DNA of 6,878 nucleotides from an uncultured Ruminococcus sp. (GCA_902773455.1 CACYEW010000098.1:1-6878), one strand, 5' to 3'; shown: positions 1 through 6,702, counted from the first letter of the stretch. The notes: a model not told the origin generated them from the letters alone. Numbers and translations are program-made.

Positions 1-1956
1 CGTGATCTCGAAGGTGTCGCCCGGATTATACTGCTTACTGCTGTTTCCGACTTTCCAGTATTTGAAAACGGCGCCAGACGGAGCGGAGAAGCCGTAGCTT
101 TCGGGAGTTTTGAGCGTGAACGTATCGCCGGTATGCAGAGGATACGTTTTCGCACTGCCGCTTCCCGCACCCGGAATAACGACGACGGAGGCAATCCCTC
201 TCGGTTCGTTTCCGCGTGACGTAAGCAGTATGTTGTTCCGTACGTTTTTGACCGTATAAACGCCCGAAGAAGACGGATACAGCCGTTCTTCGTCCGAATA
301 AACCTCGAACAGGGAAGGATCGACGATCTCGTATCCGTCGTCCGGCGTGATCCTGAAATTGAAATCCTCGCCCTCCGTAACGCACATTTCACCGCTTAAG
401 GATACTACGGAGCAATGTCTTATCGTACTGTCTATTGAATAGCCGTTCACTATACGCACGGTATACGGATCGGCAAGCAGGAAAATATCTCCGCCCATAC
501 CTACGTAAATATTTAATTCGCACTGTACCGAAAGGTACGTTCCCGCGTAGCTTGAATAGGATATTTCAAGGCTTCTTCTGGCCTTACGCGTATATTCGTC
601 ATCGATATTCAGAAGTTTATAAGCGATACTCGGCTGAGTATTGATGCCCGCGTCGGAAAACCAGTCGGGTTTAGTATATAAAACCCGGAACGTATCTTTC
701 TGTTTGCTGTTGCGGTCGAGATACGAGGCGTTTCCGGGGATCCCTGGCTCGGATGAAAACTCAAGCGAGTCGCTGCTTATAACGGTCAGACTTCTCAGCC
801 CGTGCAGATCTCTCCACGTCAAACCCCCGACGTTATCGAATTTATCGCCGTTCTTCTTCACGCCGGCGATCATGTCGCCCTTGACTATCTGATCCGCCGG
901 ACGTACGTTCAGCTCCTCGTTGCCGTCGCTGTACGTGAAGGTCAGACCGGTGTAGTCGATACCGCCTTCAAACCGGCCGCCGTTGATCTGCGGATAGTTC
1001 ACGTAGTAGTAGCTGTCCAGACGGTGCGGCAGATCGTAATAAAGGTTGAAATAGTTGTTGTCAAAGTTGTGTACCGCGTAGCCGTCGGAAATGAAATATC
1101 CGCCGTTTATGACCGTGTGGCACTGCACGCGCGGATCCTCGATCCCGTTGTCAAGAGCGTATTTATACGGTACGTAAATGTCGTTGACGCTGCTGATCGT
1201 CGTGCCGAACGCCGTCAGCTCGCGGGCGCACCAGTCCGTGCCGCCCGATACGAGACCTCGGCTGATCGCTTCGTATCTGCCGCCGTTTACCTCGACGTTC
1301 ACACAGTCGGCAATGACCGTGCCGCGGTAGCATTTCCAGCAGTTGTTCTCGTCGTTCGTTCCCAAACCGAAACGGATGCACTCAGCGTCGAGCGTGTACG
1401 TGCCGCCGTTGAAGAAGACGCTGGAGTCGGTATACGGCACGTCGTGGATAAAGTAGCTGACAACTCTCAGAGCCGCGATACAGGAATCGATCGCGCGTTT
1501 TGAATACATATAAACGCCGCCCCCGCCGACCGAGTCGTCAAAGGTCAGTTCAGCGCCGCCTACGAGGTCGAAGAGCAGAAAATCCTGAAGATTCGCGTCG
1601 GTATTCGCCCAGGACGCCGTGTCGTTGCAGCTGATCGTGTGTCCGTTGAAATCGAGCGTGACCTTCGCTCCGACCCCTACCCGGAAGCGCCGCATATACG
1701 TGGCGTCGCCCGGACAGTGTACGGAGTCGTCGTTAAGGTCCGCCGTCAGCTTGATCACGACGTGACCGTGATTGTAGCAGTACGCGCCGTCAACAAGAGA
1801 GAAATACTCCTCAAGATCTTCCCAGCTGCCGGCTTCAAGATATGATACGGTCGGTTCGTCCGCCGCCGCATCCAGCGCAAAAAGCGGGACCGCGCTCAGT
1901 GTGATCATAATGCTTAAAAGCAGGCATAACGCTTTGTTTACGTAAACTCGTTTCAT
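1..1956 (-). CDS. Large secreted protein with beta-helix-like region and InlB-type repeats (C-terminus beyond window)
   Basis: The frame is open from an ATG at 1956 to the left edge: 652 codons without a stop, so the gene is 3'-truncated by the window. A GGGGAG ribosome binding site lies 8 nt upstream of the ATG. Residues 1-32 form a signal peptide: basic start MKRVYVNK, hydrophobic core to about 27, and a likely AAA cleavage site before D33. Residues about 95-335 look like a parallel beta-helix, with VTLDFNGHTI near 99-108 and four copies of a hydrophobic-N-G-G-x-(Y/F) motif with N at 183, 224, 284 and 325. Residues about 505-580 resemble a divergent InlB B-repeat (VTEGEDFNFRITPDDGYEI). Residues about 588-652 resemble a second (APSGAVFKYW...YNPGDTFEI). 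The family view suggests an exported surface or extracellular protein. The ligand or enzyme activity is unknown, and any wall anchor would lie in the missing part. The reading frame and export are secure; the fold is inferred. Confidence 0.9.
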   Translation of the reverse strand, partial: MKRVYVNKALCLLLSIMITLSAVPLFALDAAADEPTVSYLEAGSWEDLEEYFSLVDGAYCYNHGHVVIKLTADLNDDSVHCPGDATYMRRFRVGVGAKVTLDFNGHTISCNDTASWANTDANLQDFLLFDLVGGAELTFDDSVGGGGVYMYSKRAIDSCIAALRVVSYFIHDVPYTDSSVFFNGGTYTLDAECIRFGLGTNDENNCWKCYRGTVIADCVNVEVNGGRYEAISRGLVSGGTDWCARELTAFGTTISSVNDIYVPYKYALDNGIEDPRVQCHTVINGGYFISDGYAVHNFDNNYFNLYYDLPHRLDSYYYVNYPQINGGRFEGGIDYTGLTFTYSDGNEELNVRPADQIVKGDMIAGVKKNGDKFDNVGGLTWRDLHGLRSLTVISSDSLEFSSEPGIPGNASYLDRNSKQKDTFRVLYTKPDWFSDAGINTQPSIAYKLLNIDDEYTRKARRSLEISYSSYAGTYLSVQCELNIYVGMGGDIFLLADPYTVRIVNGYSIDSTIRHCSVVSLSGEMCVTEGEDFNFRITPDDGYEIVDPSLFEVYSDEERLYPSSSGVYTVKNVRNNILLTSRGNEPRGIASVVVIPGAGSGSAKTYPLHTGDTFTLKTPESYGFSAPSGAVFKYWKVGNSSKQYNPGDTFEIT

Positions 1957-1964
1957 TGTCGATT

Positions 1965-1970
1965 CTCCCC
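1965..1970 (-). promoter_or_regulatory. Ribosome binding site of the secreted beta-helix protein
   Basis: On the minus strand GGGGAG precedes the ATG at 1956 by 8 nt, which supports this start. The signal peptide follows immediately. The leader between the promoter and this site also holds a short CGGC-AAAA-GCCG hairpin (around 1984-1995), too weak to call a regulator. Confidence 0.8.
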
Positions 1971-2016
1971 GAATTGTATTCCGACGGCTTTTGCCGGAAG
2001 ACCGCCTTATGATCAT

Positions 2017-2045
2017 ATTATACTTAATAAAACTGCGATTGTCAA
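2017..2045 (-). promoter_or_regulatory. Perfect-consensus SigA promoter for the secreted protein gene
   Basis: On the minus strand TTGACA (2045-2040) and TATAAT (2022-2017) are separated by exactly 17 nt. Both hexamers match the vegetative sigma consensus fully. Transcription should begin near 2010, giving a leader of about 54 nt before the ATG at 1956. No operator overlapping the promoter is evident. Confidence 0.88.
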
Positions 2046-2169
2046 TAGCGGAAGGCTCATTTTCGCGTTTGAGATCAGCGGCATAACGGTAACGGCGTTA
2101 AAAATTAAATCAGAAACGTATATTTGCGGCAAAACGGCGCCGGAATCGCCTTCTTCGACGGAAAAAGAC

Positions 2170-2198
2170 TTGACAAAACCGCTCCGGAAATGTATAAT
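2170..2198 (+). promoter_or_regulatory. Perfect-consensus SigA promoter for fucO
   Basis: TTGACA at 2170-2175 and TATAAT at 2193-2198 are separated by 17 nt, a full consensus match. Transcription should begin near 2205, about 41 nt before the fucO ATG. It diverges from the promoter at 2017-2045, with about 124 bp between the two -35 boxes. That stretch contains no open frame or clear operator that I can recognise. Confidence 0.9.
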
Positions 2199-2230
2199 GA
2201 AATTACTGAGCAAAAAAGCTCGAAATGATA

Positions 2231-2236
2231 AAGGAG
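2231..2236 (+). promoter_or_regulatory. Ribosome binding site deciding the fucO start
   Basis: AAGGAG lies 9 nt upstream of the ATG at 2246. An in-frame ATG at 2225 sits upstream of this Shine-Dalgarno sequence and would place it inside the coding region, so 2246 is preferred. The protein from 2246 (MAVNRFVLN) also lines up with the known FucO N-terminus, whereas the extra seven residues do not. Confidence 0.88.
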
Positions 2237-2245
2237 AAAAAAGCA

Positions 2246-3391
2246 ATGGCAGTCAATCGTTTCGTATTAAACGGCATTTCCTATCACGGACACGGTGCGA
2301 TCAAACAGATCCCTGATCTTCTCAAATCGCGCGGATTCAAAAAAGCGTTCGTCGCGTCCGACCCGGATCTGATTAAATTCGGCGTTACGCAAAAGGTCAC
2401 CGATCTTTTGAAGGAGAACGGCATAGACTTTGTGATCTATTCCGACATCAAACCCAACCCCACGATCGAAAACGTCAAAAACGGCGTTGAAGCTTACAAG
2501 GCGTCAGGCGCCGATTGCATGATCACGATCGGTGGCGGTTCCTCTATGGATACCGGAAAAGGCATCGGCATCATCGTAAACAACCCCGAATACGCCGACG
2601 TCCGCTCGCTCGAAGGCGTTGCGCCTACGAAGAACCGCACGGTGTTCACGATCGCCGTGCCGACCACCGGCGGTACCGGCGCTGAATCAACCATCAACTA
2701 CGTCATCACCGACGTCGAACGCAAGCGTAAATTCGTCTGCGTCGACCCCAACGATATCCCTGATATCGCCGTAGTCGACCCCGATATGATGTCTACCATG
2801 CCCAAAGGTCTCACAGCCTCGACCGGTATGGACGCTCTGACGCACGCTATTGAAGGCTATACGACCGGAGCCGCGTGGGAGCTTTCCGACGTGCTCAACC
2901 TCGAAGCGATCCGCCTTATCGCGAAGAATCTCAGAAAAGCCGTAGCCAACGATCCCGACGGGCGCGAAGGCATGGCGCTCGCCCAGTACGTCACCGCCAT
3001 GGCGTATTCCAACGTCGGACTCGGTATCGCTCATTCCATGGCGCACACCCTCGGCGCGGTCTACGATACGCCTCACGGAGTCGCCTGCGCGATGATGCTC
3101 CCGATCGTTATGGATTTCAATAAGGAATATACCGGCGAAAAGTTCAAAAACGTCGCGGAAGCTTTCGGGATCGATACCTCCGAAATGACCGAGCGGGAAT
3201 ACCGCAAAGCCGCGATCGACGCGGTACGTCAGCTTTCCGTAGACGTCGGTATCCCGACGAAGCTCGAAAAGCTGAAAGAAGAGGATCTCCCCTTCCTCTG
3301 CGCTTCGGCAGCCGCCGACGCCTGCGCGCCGGGCAACCCGCGTCACGCTGAAATTTCGGATTTCGAAAGAATGTTCAGAGAACTGATGTGA
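2246..3391 (+). CDS. fucO: Lactaldehyde reductase (L-1,2-propanediol oxidoreductase), iron-dependent alcohol dehydrogenase
   Basis: The 381-residue product matches the usual length of FucO, a group III iron-containing alcohol dehydrogenase. This cytoplasmic enzyme interconverts L-lactaldehyde and (S)-1,2-propanediol with NADH/NAD+, regenerating NAD+ when fucose or rhamnose is fermented. The N-terminal half is the dinucleotide-binding domain, with GGGSSMD at 96-102 and PTTGGTGAE at 139-147. An Asp at 39 corresponds to the residue that favours NAD over NADP in E. coli FucO. The helical C-terminal domain carries all four expected metal ligands: D196 and H200 in the segment MDALTHAIEGY, H263 in AHSMAH, and H277 in DTPHG. 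The segment RRKFVCVDP.DIP of E. coli FucO is matched here by KRKFVCVDPNDIP, which supports FucO over generic butanol or ethanol dehydrogenases. It is a single-gene unit with its own promoter. No fuc or rha genes flank it, so the in vivo substrate is inferred. Confidence 0.93.
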   Translation: MAVNRFVLNGISYHGHGAIKQIPDLLKSRGFKKAFVASDPDLIKFGVTQKVTDLLKENGIDFVIYSDIKPNPTIENVKNGVEAYKASGADCMITIGGGSSMDTGKGIGIIVNNPEYADVRSLEGVAPTKNRTVFTIAVPTTGGTGAESTINYVITDVERKRKFVCVDPNDIPDIAVVDPDMMSTMPKGLTASTGMDALTHAIEGYTTGAAWELSDVLNLEAIRLIAKNLRKAVANDPDGREGMALAQYVTAMAYSNVGLGIAHSMAHTLGAVYDTPHGVACAMMLPIVMDFNKEYTGEKFKNVAEAFGIDTSEMTEREYRKAAIDAVRQLSVDVGIPTKLEKLKEEDLPFLCASAAADACAPGNPRHAEISDFERMFRELM

Positions 3392-3416
3392 TCCCTTATT
3401 TGCGCGCCGCTTTGTA

Positions 3417-3481
3417 ATCCGAAATAAAATACGTACCGGCTGATGAAAGGATCCGATCCTTTTATCAGCCGGTATTCGGAT
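3417..3481. terminator. Long hairpin, shared terminator between fucO and the convergent ASCH gene
   Basis: Arms 3434-3452 and 3456-3474 pair over about 19 bp with one G-T wobble and a 3-nt loop (CCG at 3453-3455). A further outer pair, ATCCGAA at 3417-3423 and TTCGGAT at 3475-3481, extends the stem after a 10-nt one-sided loop. Read on the minus strand, the main stem is followed by a T-rich stretch (TATTTTATTT), a reasonable intrinsic terminator for the ASCH gene. On the plus strand no T-run follows, so its role for fucO is less certain. A second weaker bulged hairpin lies at 3498-3523. Confidence 0.7.
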
Positions 3482-3543
3482 ATCAACAGATTCAAGCCCG
3501 ACGTTTGTACGGTGAACGGTCGGATCTGACAGTAAAATCTATA

Positions 3544-3966
3544 TTATTTGTATACCGTTTCAAATTCCTCGCAAACCACTTTCGTATCGCCGCCGAACGG
3601 TATATTGACCGGAGCAAGTTCATTTTTCAGAAAATTTTCGTGGATCCTGCGCCAGTATTCCAAAGACCTGTCGCCTTCCCCCTCTTTGAACGCCTGCTCT
3701 TCCGAAACGCCGTCGAATTTTGTCACGTAAACTCTGAGCGTTTTGATTATGCATACCGCTTCGTTTTTCGAGTTCAGGATTATACTGTAATCTCCCGCCT
3801 TCGGAAGCGGTTTGCCGTTTATCAGGTACAGATCATATGCCGAGCAGGTAGCGGTTTTTATACCACGGACGACAAGATCCGCAAGCTTGTCCGGAGCTTC
3901 CCCGAAAGACCATGCCTCATATTTCCCGGTAAGACCGGATCTTTCCCATAATTCATCCGCCGTCAT
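3544..3966 (-). CDS. ASCH-domain protein, YhfF-like (PUA-like fold)
   Basis: The 140-residue product has the layout of the YhfF-type ASCH family: YEAWSFGEAPDKLADLV near 16-32, the signature GIKTAT at 35-40, LPKAGDYSIIL at 54-64, and EGEGDRSLEYWRRIH at 95-109. ASCH domains are PUA-like and are thought to bind RNA or nucleotides. In E. coli YqfB, another ASCH protein, the Lys and Thr of the G-x-K-x-x-T motif act in hydrolysis of N4-acetylcytidine; K37 and T40 are the equivalents here. Whether this protein has that activity is not shown. The start at 3966 is chosen because AAAGGAGG ends 8 nt upstream. An ATG at 3996 in the same frame would put that site inside the gene. It is a monocistronic unit, divergent from the heparinase-like gene and convergent with fucO. 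It has no signal peptide or membrane segment and is presumably cytoplasmic. Confidence 0.9.
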   Translation of the reverse strand: MTADELWERSGLTGKYEAWSFGEAPDKLADLVVRGIKTATCSAYDLYLINGKPLPKAGDYSIILNSKNEAVCIIKTLRVYVTKFDGVSEEQAFKEGEGDRSLEYWRRIHENFLKNELAPVNIPFGGDTKVVCEEFETVYK

Positions 3967-3974
3967 CGCAAAAG

Positions 3975-3982
3975 CCTCCTTT
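3975..3982 (-). promoter_or_regulatory. Ribosome binding site deciding the ASCH gene start
   Basis: The minus strand reads AAAGGAGG with 8 nt to the ATG at 3966. This near-ideal Shine-Dalgarno sequence argues against the upstream in-frame ATGs at 3996 and 3993, which have no such site. Confidence 0.88.
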
Positions 3983-4011
3983 GCCGTCCGCATCATAATA
4001 TTATTTTAACT

Positions 4012-4040
4012 ATTATAGCATATTTTTAGGAAATTGTCAA
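4012..4040 (-). promoter_or_regulatory. Perfect-consensus SigA promoter for the ASCH gene
   Basis: On the minus strand TTGACA (4040-4035) and TATAAT (4017-4012) are separated by 17 nt, again a full consensus match. The start of transcription should be near 4005, giving a leader of about 39 nt. The divergent heparinase-like gene starts only 47 bp from the -35 box, so its own promoter must overlap or lie within this one. I see no convincing plus-strand promoter between 3967 and 4070. Confidence 0.9.
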
Positions 4041-4073
4041 CGGATTCAATACTTTTAATCAGTACGCATACCG

Positions 4074-4079
4074 AAAGGA
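4074..4079 (+). promoter_or_regulatory. Ribosome binding site of the heparinase II/III-like gene
   Basis: AAAGGA is followed by 7 nt and then the ATG at 4087, supporting that start. Confidence 0.75.
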
Positions 4080-4086
4080 ACTGTTT

Positions 4087-6093
4087 ATGAGCGAACTTTT
4101 GCATATATCGACCGAAGAATTCCTGCGCGAAAAGATCGACGTCTCGCGCGAAGGCCTTGACCGCATCCCGCATCTGCTCGACGAAGGAGATCTCGCCGCC
4201 GCCGAACACGAATACGCCGTATTCGTCCGCCGGAATCTTCAGCCGGACAAATATTTCAGTACCGGGTTCAATCCTCCCGAAAACGCGTGGGCGCTCCCCG
4301 GCGAGACGGACCGGCAGATATTCGAGCGCCTTTGCAGGGGAGAGATAATGTCGTGCGGCTATATGCACGACTTCGGCGAAGACGGCATACGCTGGGAGGC
4401 TAATCCTACGCCTAACAAATACGCGGAATGGACCTGGCAGCTGAACCGCCACTTCGAATTCCGTGCGCTCGGCCGGCTGTACCGCGAAACGGGAGACGAA
4501 CGCGTCGCGGAGCTGTTCATACGCCTTTTCCGGTCGTGGCGCGAGCAATGTCAATGCGAAAAAGACGTCCCCGGTTACCATACGCTGTCGTGGCGCACTA
4601 TAGAGATCGGCATCCGTCTGACCGTCAACTGGCACTATGCGCTGCACGCGTTTTACCGCTCGGAAGCGTTTACGGATCACGATATCTGCGAGTTTTTCGC
4701 GTCGCTTTGGGAGAACGCCTGGCGGTTAAGACATTATCACAGGCCTGTCGGCAACTGGCTGTTTATGGAGATGTCCGGGCTGTATCACACGGGGCTGCTT
4801 TATCCGTGGCTTTCCGACGCCGCCGAATGGAAGCGGTACGCTCTTGAAAAAACGGTCGGCGAAACTGAAAAACAACTGTATCCGGACGGCTTTCAGGTCG
4901 AGCTCTCGACCAACTATCACGGCGTTGTGATACACAACGTGAGCGCCGTCGCCGCGATCACGCGGGCGATGGGCGAGCCTGTGCCTGAAGAACTGACGCG
5001 CGGACTTGTGAAAGCGTACGAACTGTATGAAAAACTCGCCGATCCGGGTCTGCATACGCCGGATCTGAACGACGGCAGCCGCCAAAACGTGGCGAAAGCG
5101 CTCGCTCCGGCGCTTTTACTGTGCCCCGGACGGGATGATTTCAGATATTTCGTCTCGCGGCGAGCAGAAGGTCAGCCGCCTGCGGAAAAGGATACGGTGA
5201 TGCCGTACAGCGGGATCGCGGTCCTGCGCGACAGCTGGGAGGCGGACAGTCAGTGGCTTTTGTTCGACGGCGGACCTTTCGGGCTCGGGCATCAGCACGA
5301 GGACAAGCTGAACGTGCTCTTATACGCCTTCGGCAAAGACCTCTTGCGCGATACGGGAAATTACGCCTACGACACGTCGCGGATGCGCGCATACGTGCTG
5401 TCGGCGTATTCGCACAATACGGTGCTGGTCGACGGGCTCGGACAGAACCGCCGCGGCAGATACCGCTGGCACGACGGCGATCTGACAAAAGTTTCGGATC
5501 TTTCGGTCAGGCTCGGAAAGAACGCGGACGTGCTCCGCGGAATTTATGACGAAGGCTTCGGACCGGAATATACGGACGTAAAACACGAACGTATGGTGAT
5601 CAAAATAAAAAGCGCGCCGACTGACCTCGGCACGTTCTATATGGTTATCGACCGGCTCTTCGCAGCCGACGGCAAACCGCATCTGTACGAGGCTCACTGG
5701 CAGCTTGAAGACGTGCCCGTGAGCGTCGGCTCCTGCGGCGGCGCTCTGCAAACGTCGCACGAGCGGCCGGACTATTCGGGCAAACTGTTAAAAGGCAGCC
5801 GTATCACGGCTGATTACGGAGACGGCGTCACTCTGACTCTTTTATCGGGCGAAAACTGCGTCATAAGGCGCGGCTCGGAGCAGCCTTTCGTCGGCTGGCG
5901 CACGCCGAACGTGCCGGCGCCGTGCGTGGACTTTGCGGCGTACGGTACGGACGTCAGGATCGTCACGGTACTGTACCCGTCAGACCGCGGCTGCCCGATA
6001 ACGTCCGTCGAATACTCAAGCGATACCGCCGACCGTGAGATAAAAATAAAAACGCAGGGCGGCGTCTGGATCTGTAACGAAGAAGAGATCTGA
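4087..6093 (+). CDS. Heparinase II/III-family polysaccharide lyase, probably intracellular
   Basis: The 668-residue product has the two-part build of heparinase II/III-type lyases (heparin/heparan and alginate-type lyases of families such as PL12, PL15, PL17 and PL21). Residues about 20-345 form the alpha-helical toroid domain, with SWRTIEIGIR at 168-177, GNW at 222-224 followed by E228, and YPDGFQVELSTNYH at 265-278. Residues about 370-668 form the beta-sandwich domain, with FGLGHQHEDKLN at 398-409 and YSHNTVLVDG at 441-450. By family comparison N223, Y277 and H404 are the likely catalytic or substrate-binding residues. Such enzymes cleave uronic-acid-containing glycans by beta-elimination. 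There is no signal peptide, so the protein probably acts on imported oligosaccharides in the cytoplasm. Substrate cannot be told from sequence, and no transporter, sulfatase or unsaturated glucuronyl hydrolase gene is adjacent. The coding frame is intact and of usual length. Confidence 0.9.
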   Translation: MSELLHISTEEFLREKIDVSREGLDRIPHLLDEGDLAAAEHEYAVFVRRNLQPDKYFSTGFNPPENAWALPGETDRQIFERLCRGEIMSCGYMHDFGEDGIRWEANPTPNKYAEWTWQLNRHFEFRALGRLYRETGDERVAELFIRLFRSWREQCQCEKDVPGYHTLSWRTIEIGIRLTVNWHYALHAFYRSEAFTDHDICEFFASLWENAWRLRHYHRPVGNWLFMEMSGLYHTGLLYPWLSDAAEWKRYALEKTVGETEKQLYPDGFQVELSTNYHGVVIHNVSAVAAITRAMGEPVPEELTRGLVKAYELYEKLADPGLHTPDLNDGSRQNVAKALAPALLLCPGRDDFRYFVSRRAEGQPPAEKDTVMPYSGIAVLRDSWEADSQWLLFDGGPFGLGHQHEDKLNVLLYAFGKDLLRDTGNYAYDTSRMRAYVLSAYSHNTVLVDGLGQNRRGRYRWHDGDLTKVSDLSVRLGKNADVLRGIYDEGFGPEYTDVKHERMVIKIKSAPTDLGTFYMVIDRLFAADGKPHLYEAHWQLEDVPVSVGSCGGALQTSHERPDYSGKLLKGSRITADYGDGVTLTLLSGENCVIRRGSEQPFVGWRTPNVPAPCVDFAAYGTDVRIVTVLYPSDRGCPITSVEYSSDTADREIKIKTQGGVWICNEEEI

Positions 6094-6120
6094 CCTGCCG
6101 CGGCGGTAAACGTATGATTT

Positions 6121-6146
6121 AGACCCGGTGCTTTCGCATCGGGTCT
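6121..6146. terminator. Hairpin between the convergent lyase and GNAT genes
   Basis: Arms 6121-6131 and 6136-6146 pair over 11 bp with one G-T wobble around a TTTC loop. It lies 27 bp after the lyase stop and 17 bp after the acetyltransferase stop on the other strand, the usual place for a shared terminator. Neither side has a clear T-run, so intrinsic termination is probable by position but not proven. Confidence 0.6.
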
Positions 6147-6163
6147 TGAATTCAACGGTAAAT

Positions 6164-6631
6164 TCATCTGAACTTTTCCAAACGCAAAAGACCTTCCCCG
6201 TCCGGTATGTCGATCCCGTTTTTGTACGTATATCCCATTTTGATATAGAAGGGAACTGCGGTTATCGAGGCGGGGATCTCGATCCTTTTTGCGCGCAGAT
6301 AGTATTCGTCTTTTTCCAAAGTCTCGATTATCTTTCTTCCGATCCCGCGCCCTTGATGATCCGGCAAAACGAAGACAGTGAAAAAACTGCTTTCGTCCGT
6401 TTTGCCCCAAAAAGGACCTATGGCTCCGCAGCCGACGATTCTGTCCACGGCGCAAACGACGTAAAAATGAGTATGTTCCGCCCGCTTCAGTATATTCTCC
6501 GGCTGCATTCTTTGAATGAGATTTTCGATATATTCCGCCGAGTAGTCTTTGATGCTGACTTCTCTGAGCGTTTTTATGATCAGATCCGATACTTCCTTTG
6601 AATCCTTAGGCAAAAATCTTCTTACGGTCAT
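6164..6631 (-). CDS. GNAT-family N-acetyltransferase
   Basis: The 155-residue product is a complete single-domain GNAT protein. It shows an N-terminal strand and helix (TVRRFLPKDSKEVSDLI) and a central strand region near 55-90. The acetyl-CoA pyrophosphate-binding motif A follows as VFVLPDHQGRGIGRKI at 86-101, where the Q-G-R-G-I-G loop is at 93-98. The motif B region reads ASITAVPFYIKMGY at 121-134, with a Tyr where GNAT enzymes often have the general acid. The family transfers an acetyl group from acetyl-CoA to an amine; the acceptor here is unknown. GAGG lies 5 nt before the ATG at 6631, a rather short spacing. The gene has its own promoter about 90 bp upstream and faces the lyase gene tail to tail. 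It has no signal peptide and is presumably cytoplasmic. Confidence 0.92.
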   Translation of the reverse strand: MTVRRFLPKDSKEVSDLIIKTLREVSIKDYSAEYIENLIQRMQPENILKRAEHTHFYVVCAVDRIVGCGAIGPFWGKTDESSFFTVFVLPDHQGRGIGRKIIETLEKDEYYLRAKRIEIPASITAVPFYIKMGYTYKNGIDIPDGEGLLRLEKFR

Positions 6632-6672
6632 AATATCCTCGCAAAACCCGGTTTGGCGATCTGAAAGTCCGT

Positions 6673-6702
6673 TTACCGATTCGGTAATTCATCGTTACGC
6701 AT
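6673..6702 (-). CDS. Possible nine-codon leader ORF upstream of the acetyltransferase
   Basis: Within the predicted leader of the acetyltransferase mRNA, an ATG at 6702 follows a purine-rich GAGGG by a plausible distance and opens a frame encoding MRNDELPNR before TAA. It ends 41 nt before the acetyltransferase ATG. A 13-bp palindrome (TACCGA-T-TCGGTA, 6674-6686) overlaps its end and could form a small hairpin. Against it: the Shine-Dalgarno-like sequence would lie almost at the mRNA 5' end, and nine-codon frames arise by chance. This is a weak candidate. Confidence 0.2.
   Translation of the reverse strand: MRNDELPNR

Noticed and set aside
802..1503. 233-codon open frame on the plus strand
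   Set aside because: It is antisense to the secreted protein gene, whose frame has a signal peptide, a promoter and recognisable repeats. The Val/Ala/Arg-rich translation matches no family I know.
2225..2245. Upstream ATG giving a 388-residue FucO
   Set aside because: The Shine-Dalgarno sequence lies downstream of this ATG, and the additional seven residues do not belong to the family N-terminus.
2687..3346. 219-codon open frame on the minus strand inside fucO
   Set aside because: It lies wholly antisense to a clearly conserved enzyme, has no ribosome binding site of note and a low-complexity Arg/Gly/Asp/Val-rich product; it is a shadow of fucO codon use.
3967..3996. Upstream ATGs giving a 149- or 150-residue ASCH protein
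   Set aside because: The strong AAAGGAGG site would be inside the coding region; the ATG at 3966 has ideal spacing to it.
4006..4680. 224-codon open frame on the minus strand over the start of the lyase gene
   Set aside because: It overlaps the conserved lyase N-terminal domain and runs through the ASCH promoter; there is no recognisable domain in its product.
5814..6455. 213-codon minus-strand frame spanning the lyase end and the acetyltransferase gene
   Set aside because: It runs through the hairpin at 6121-6146 and overlaps two well-supported genes in wrong frames.
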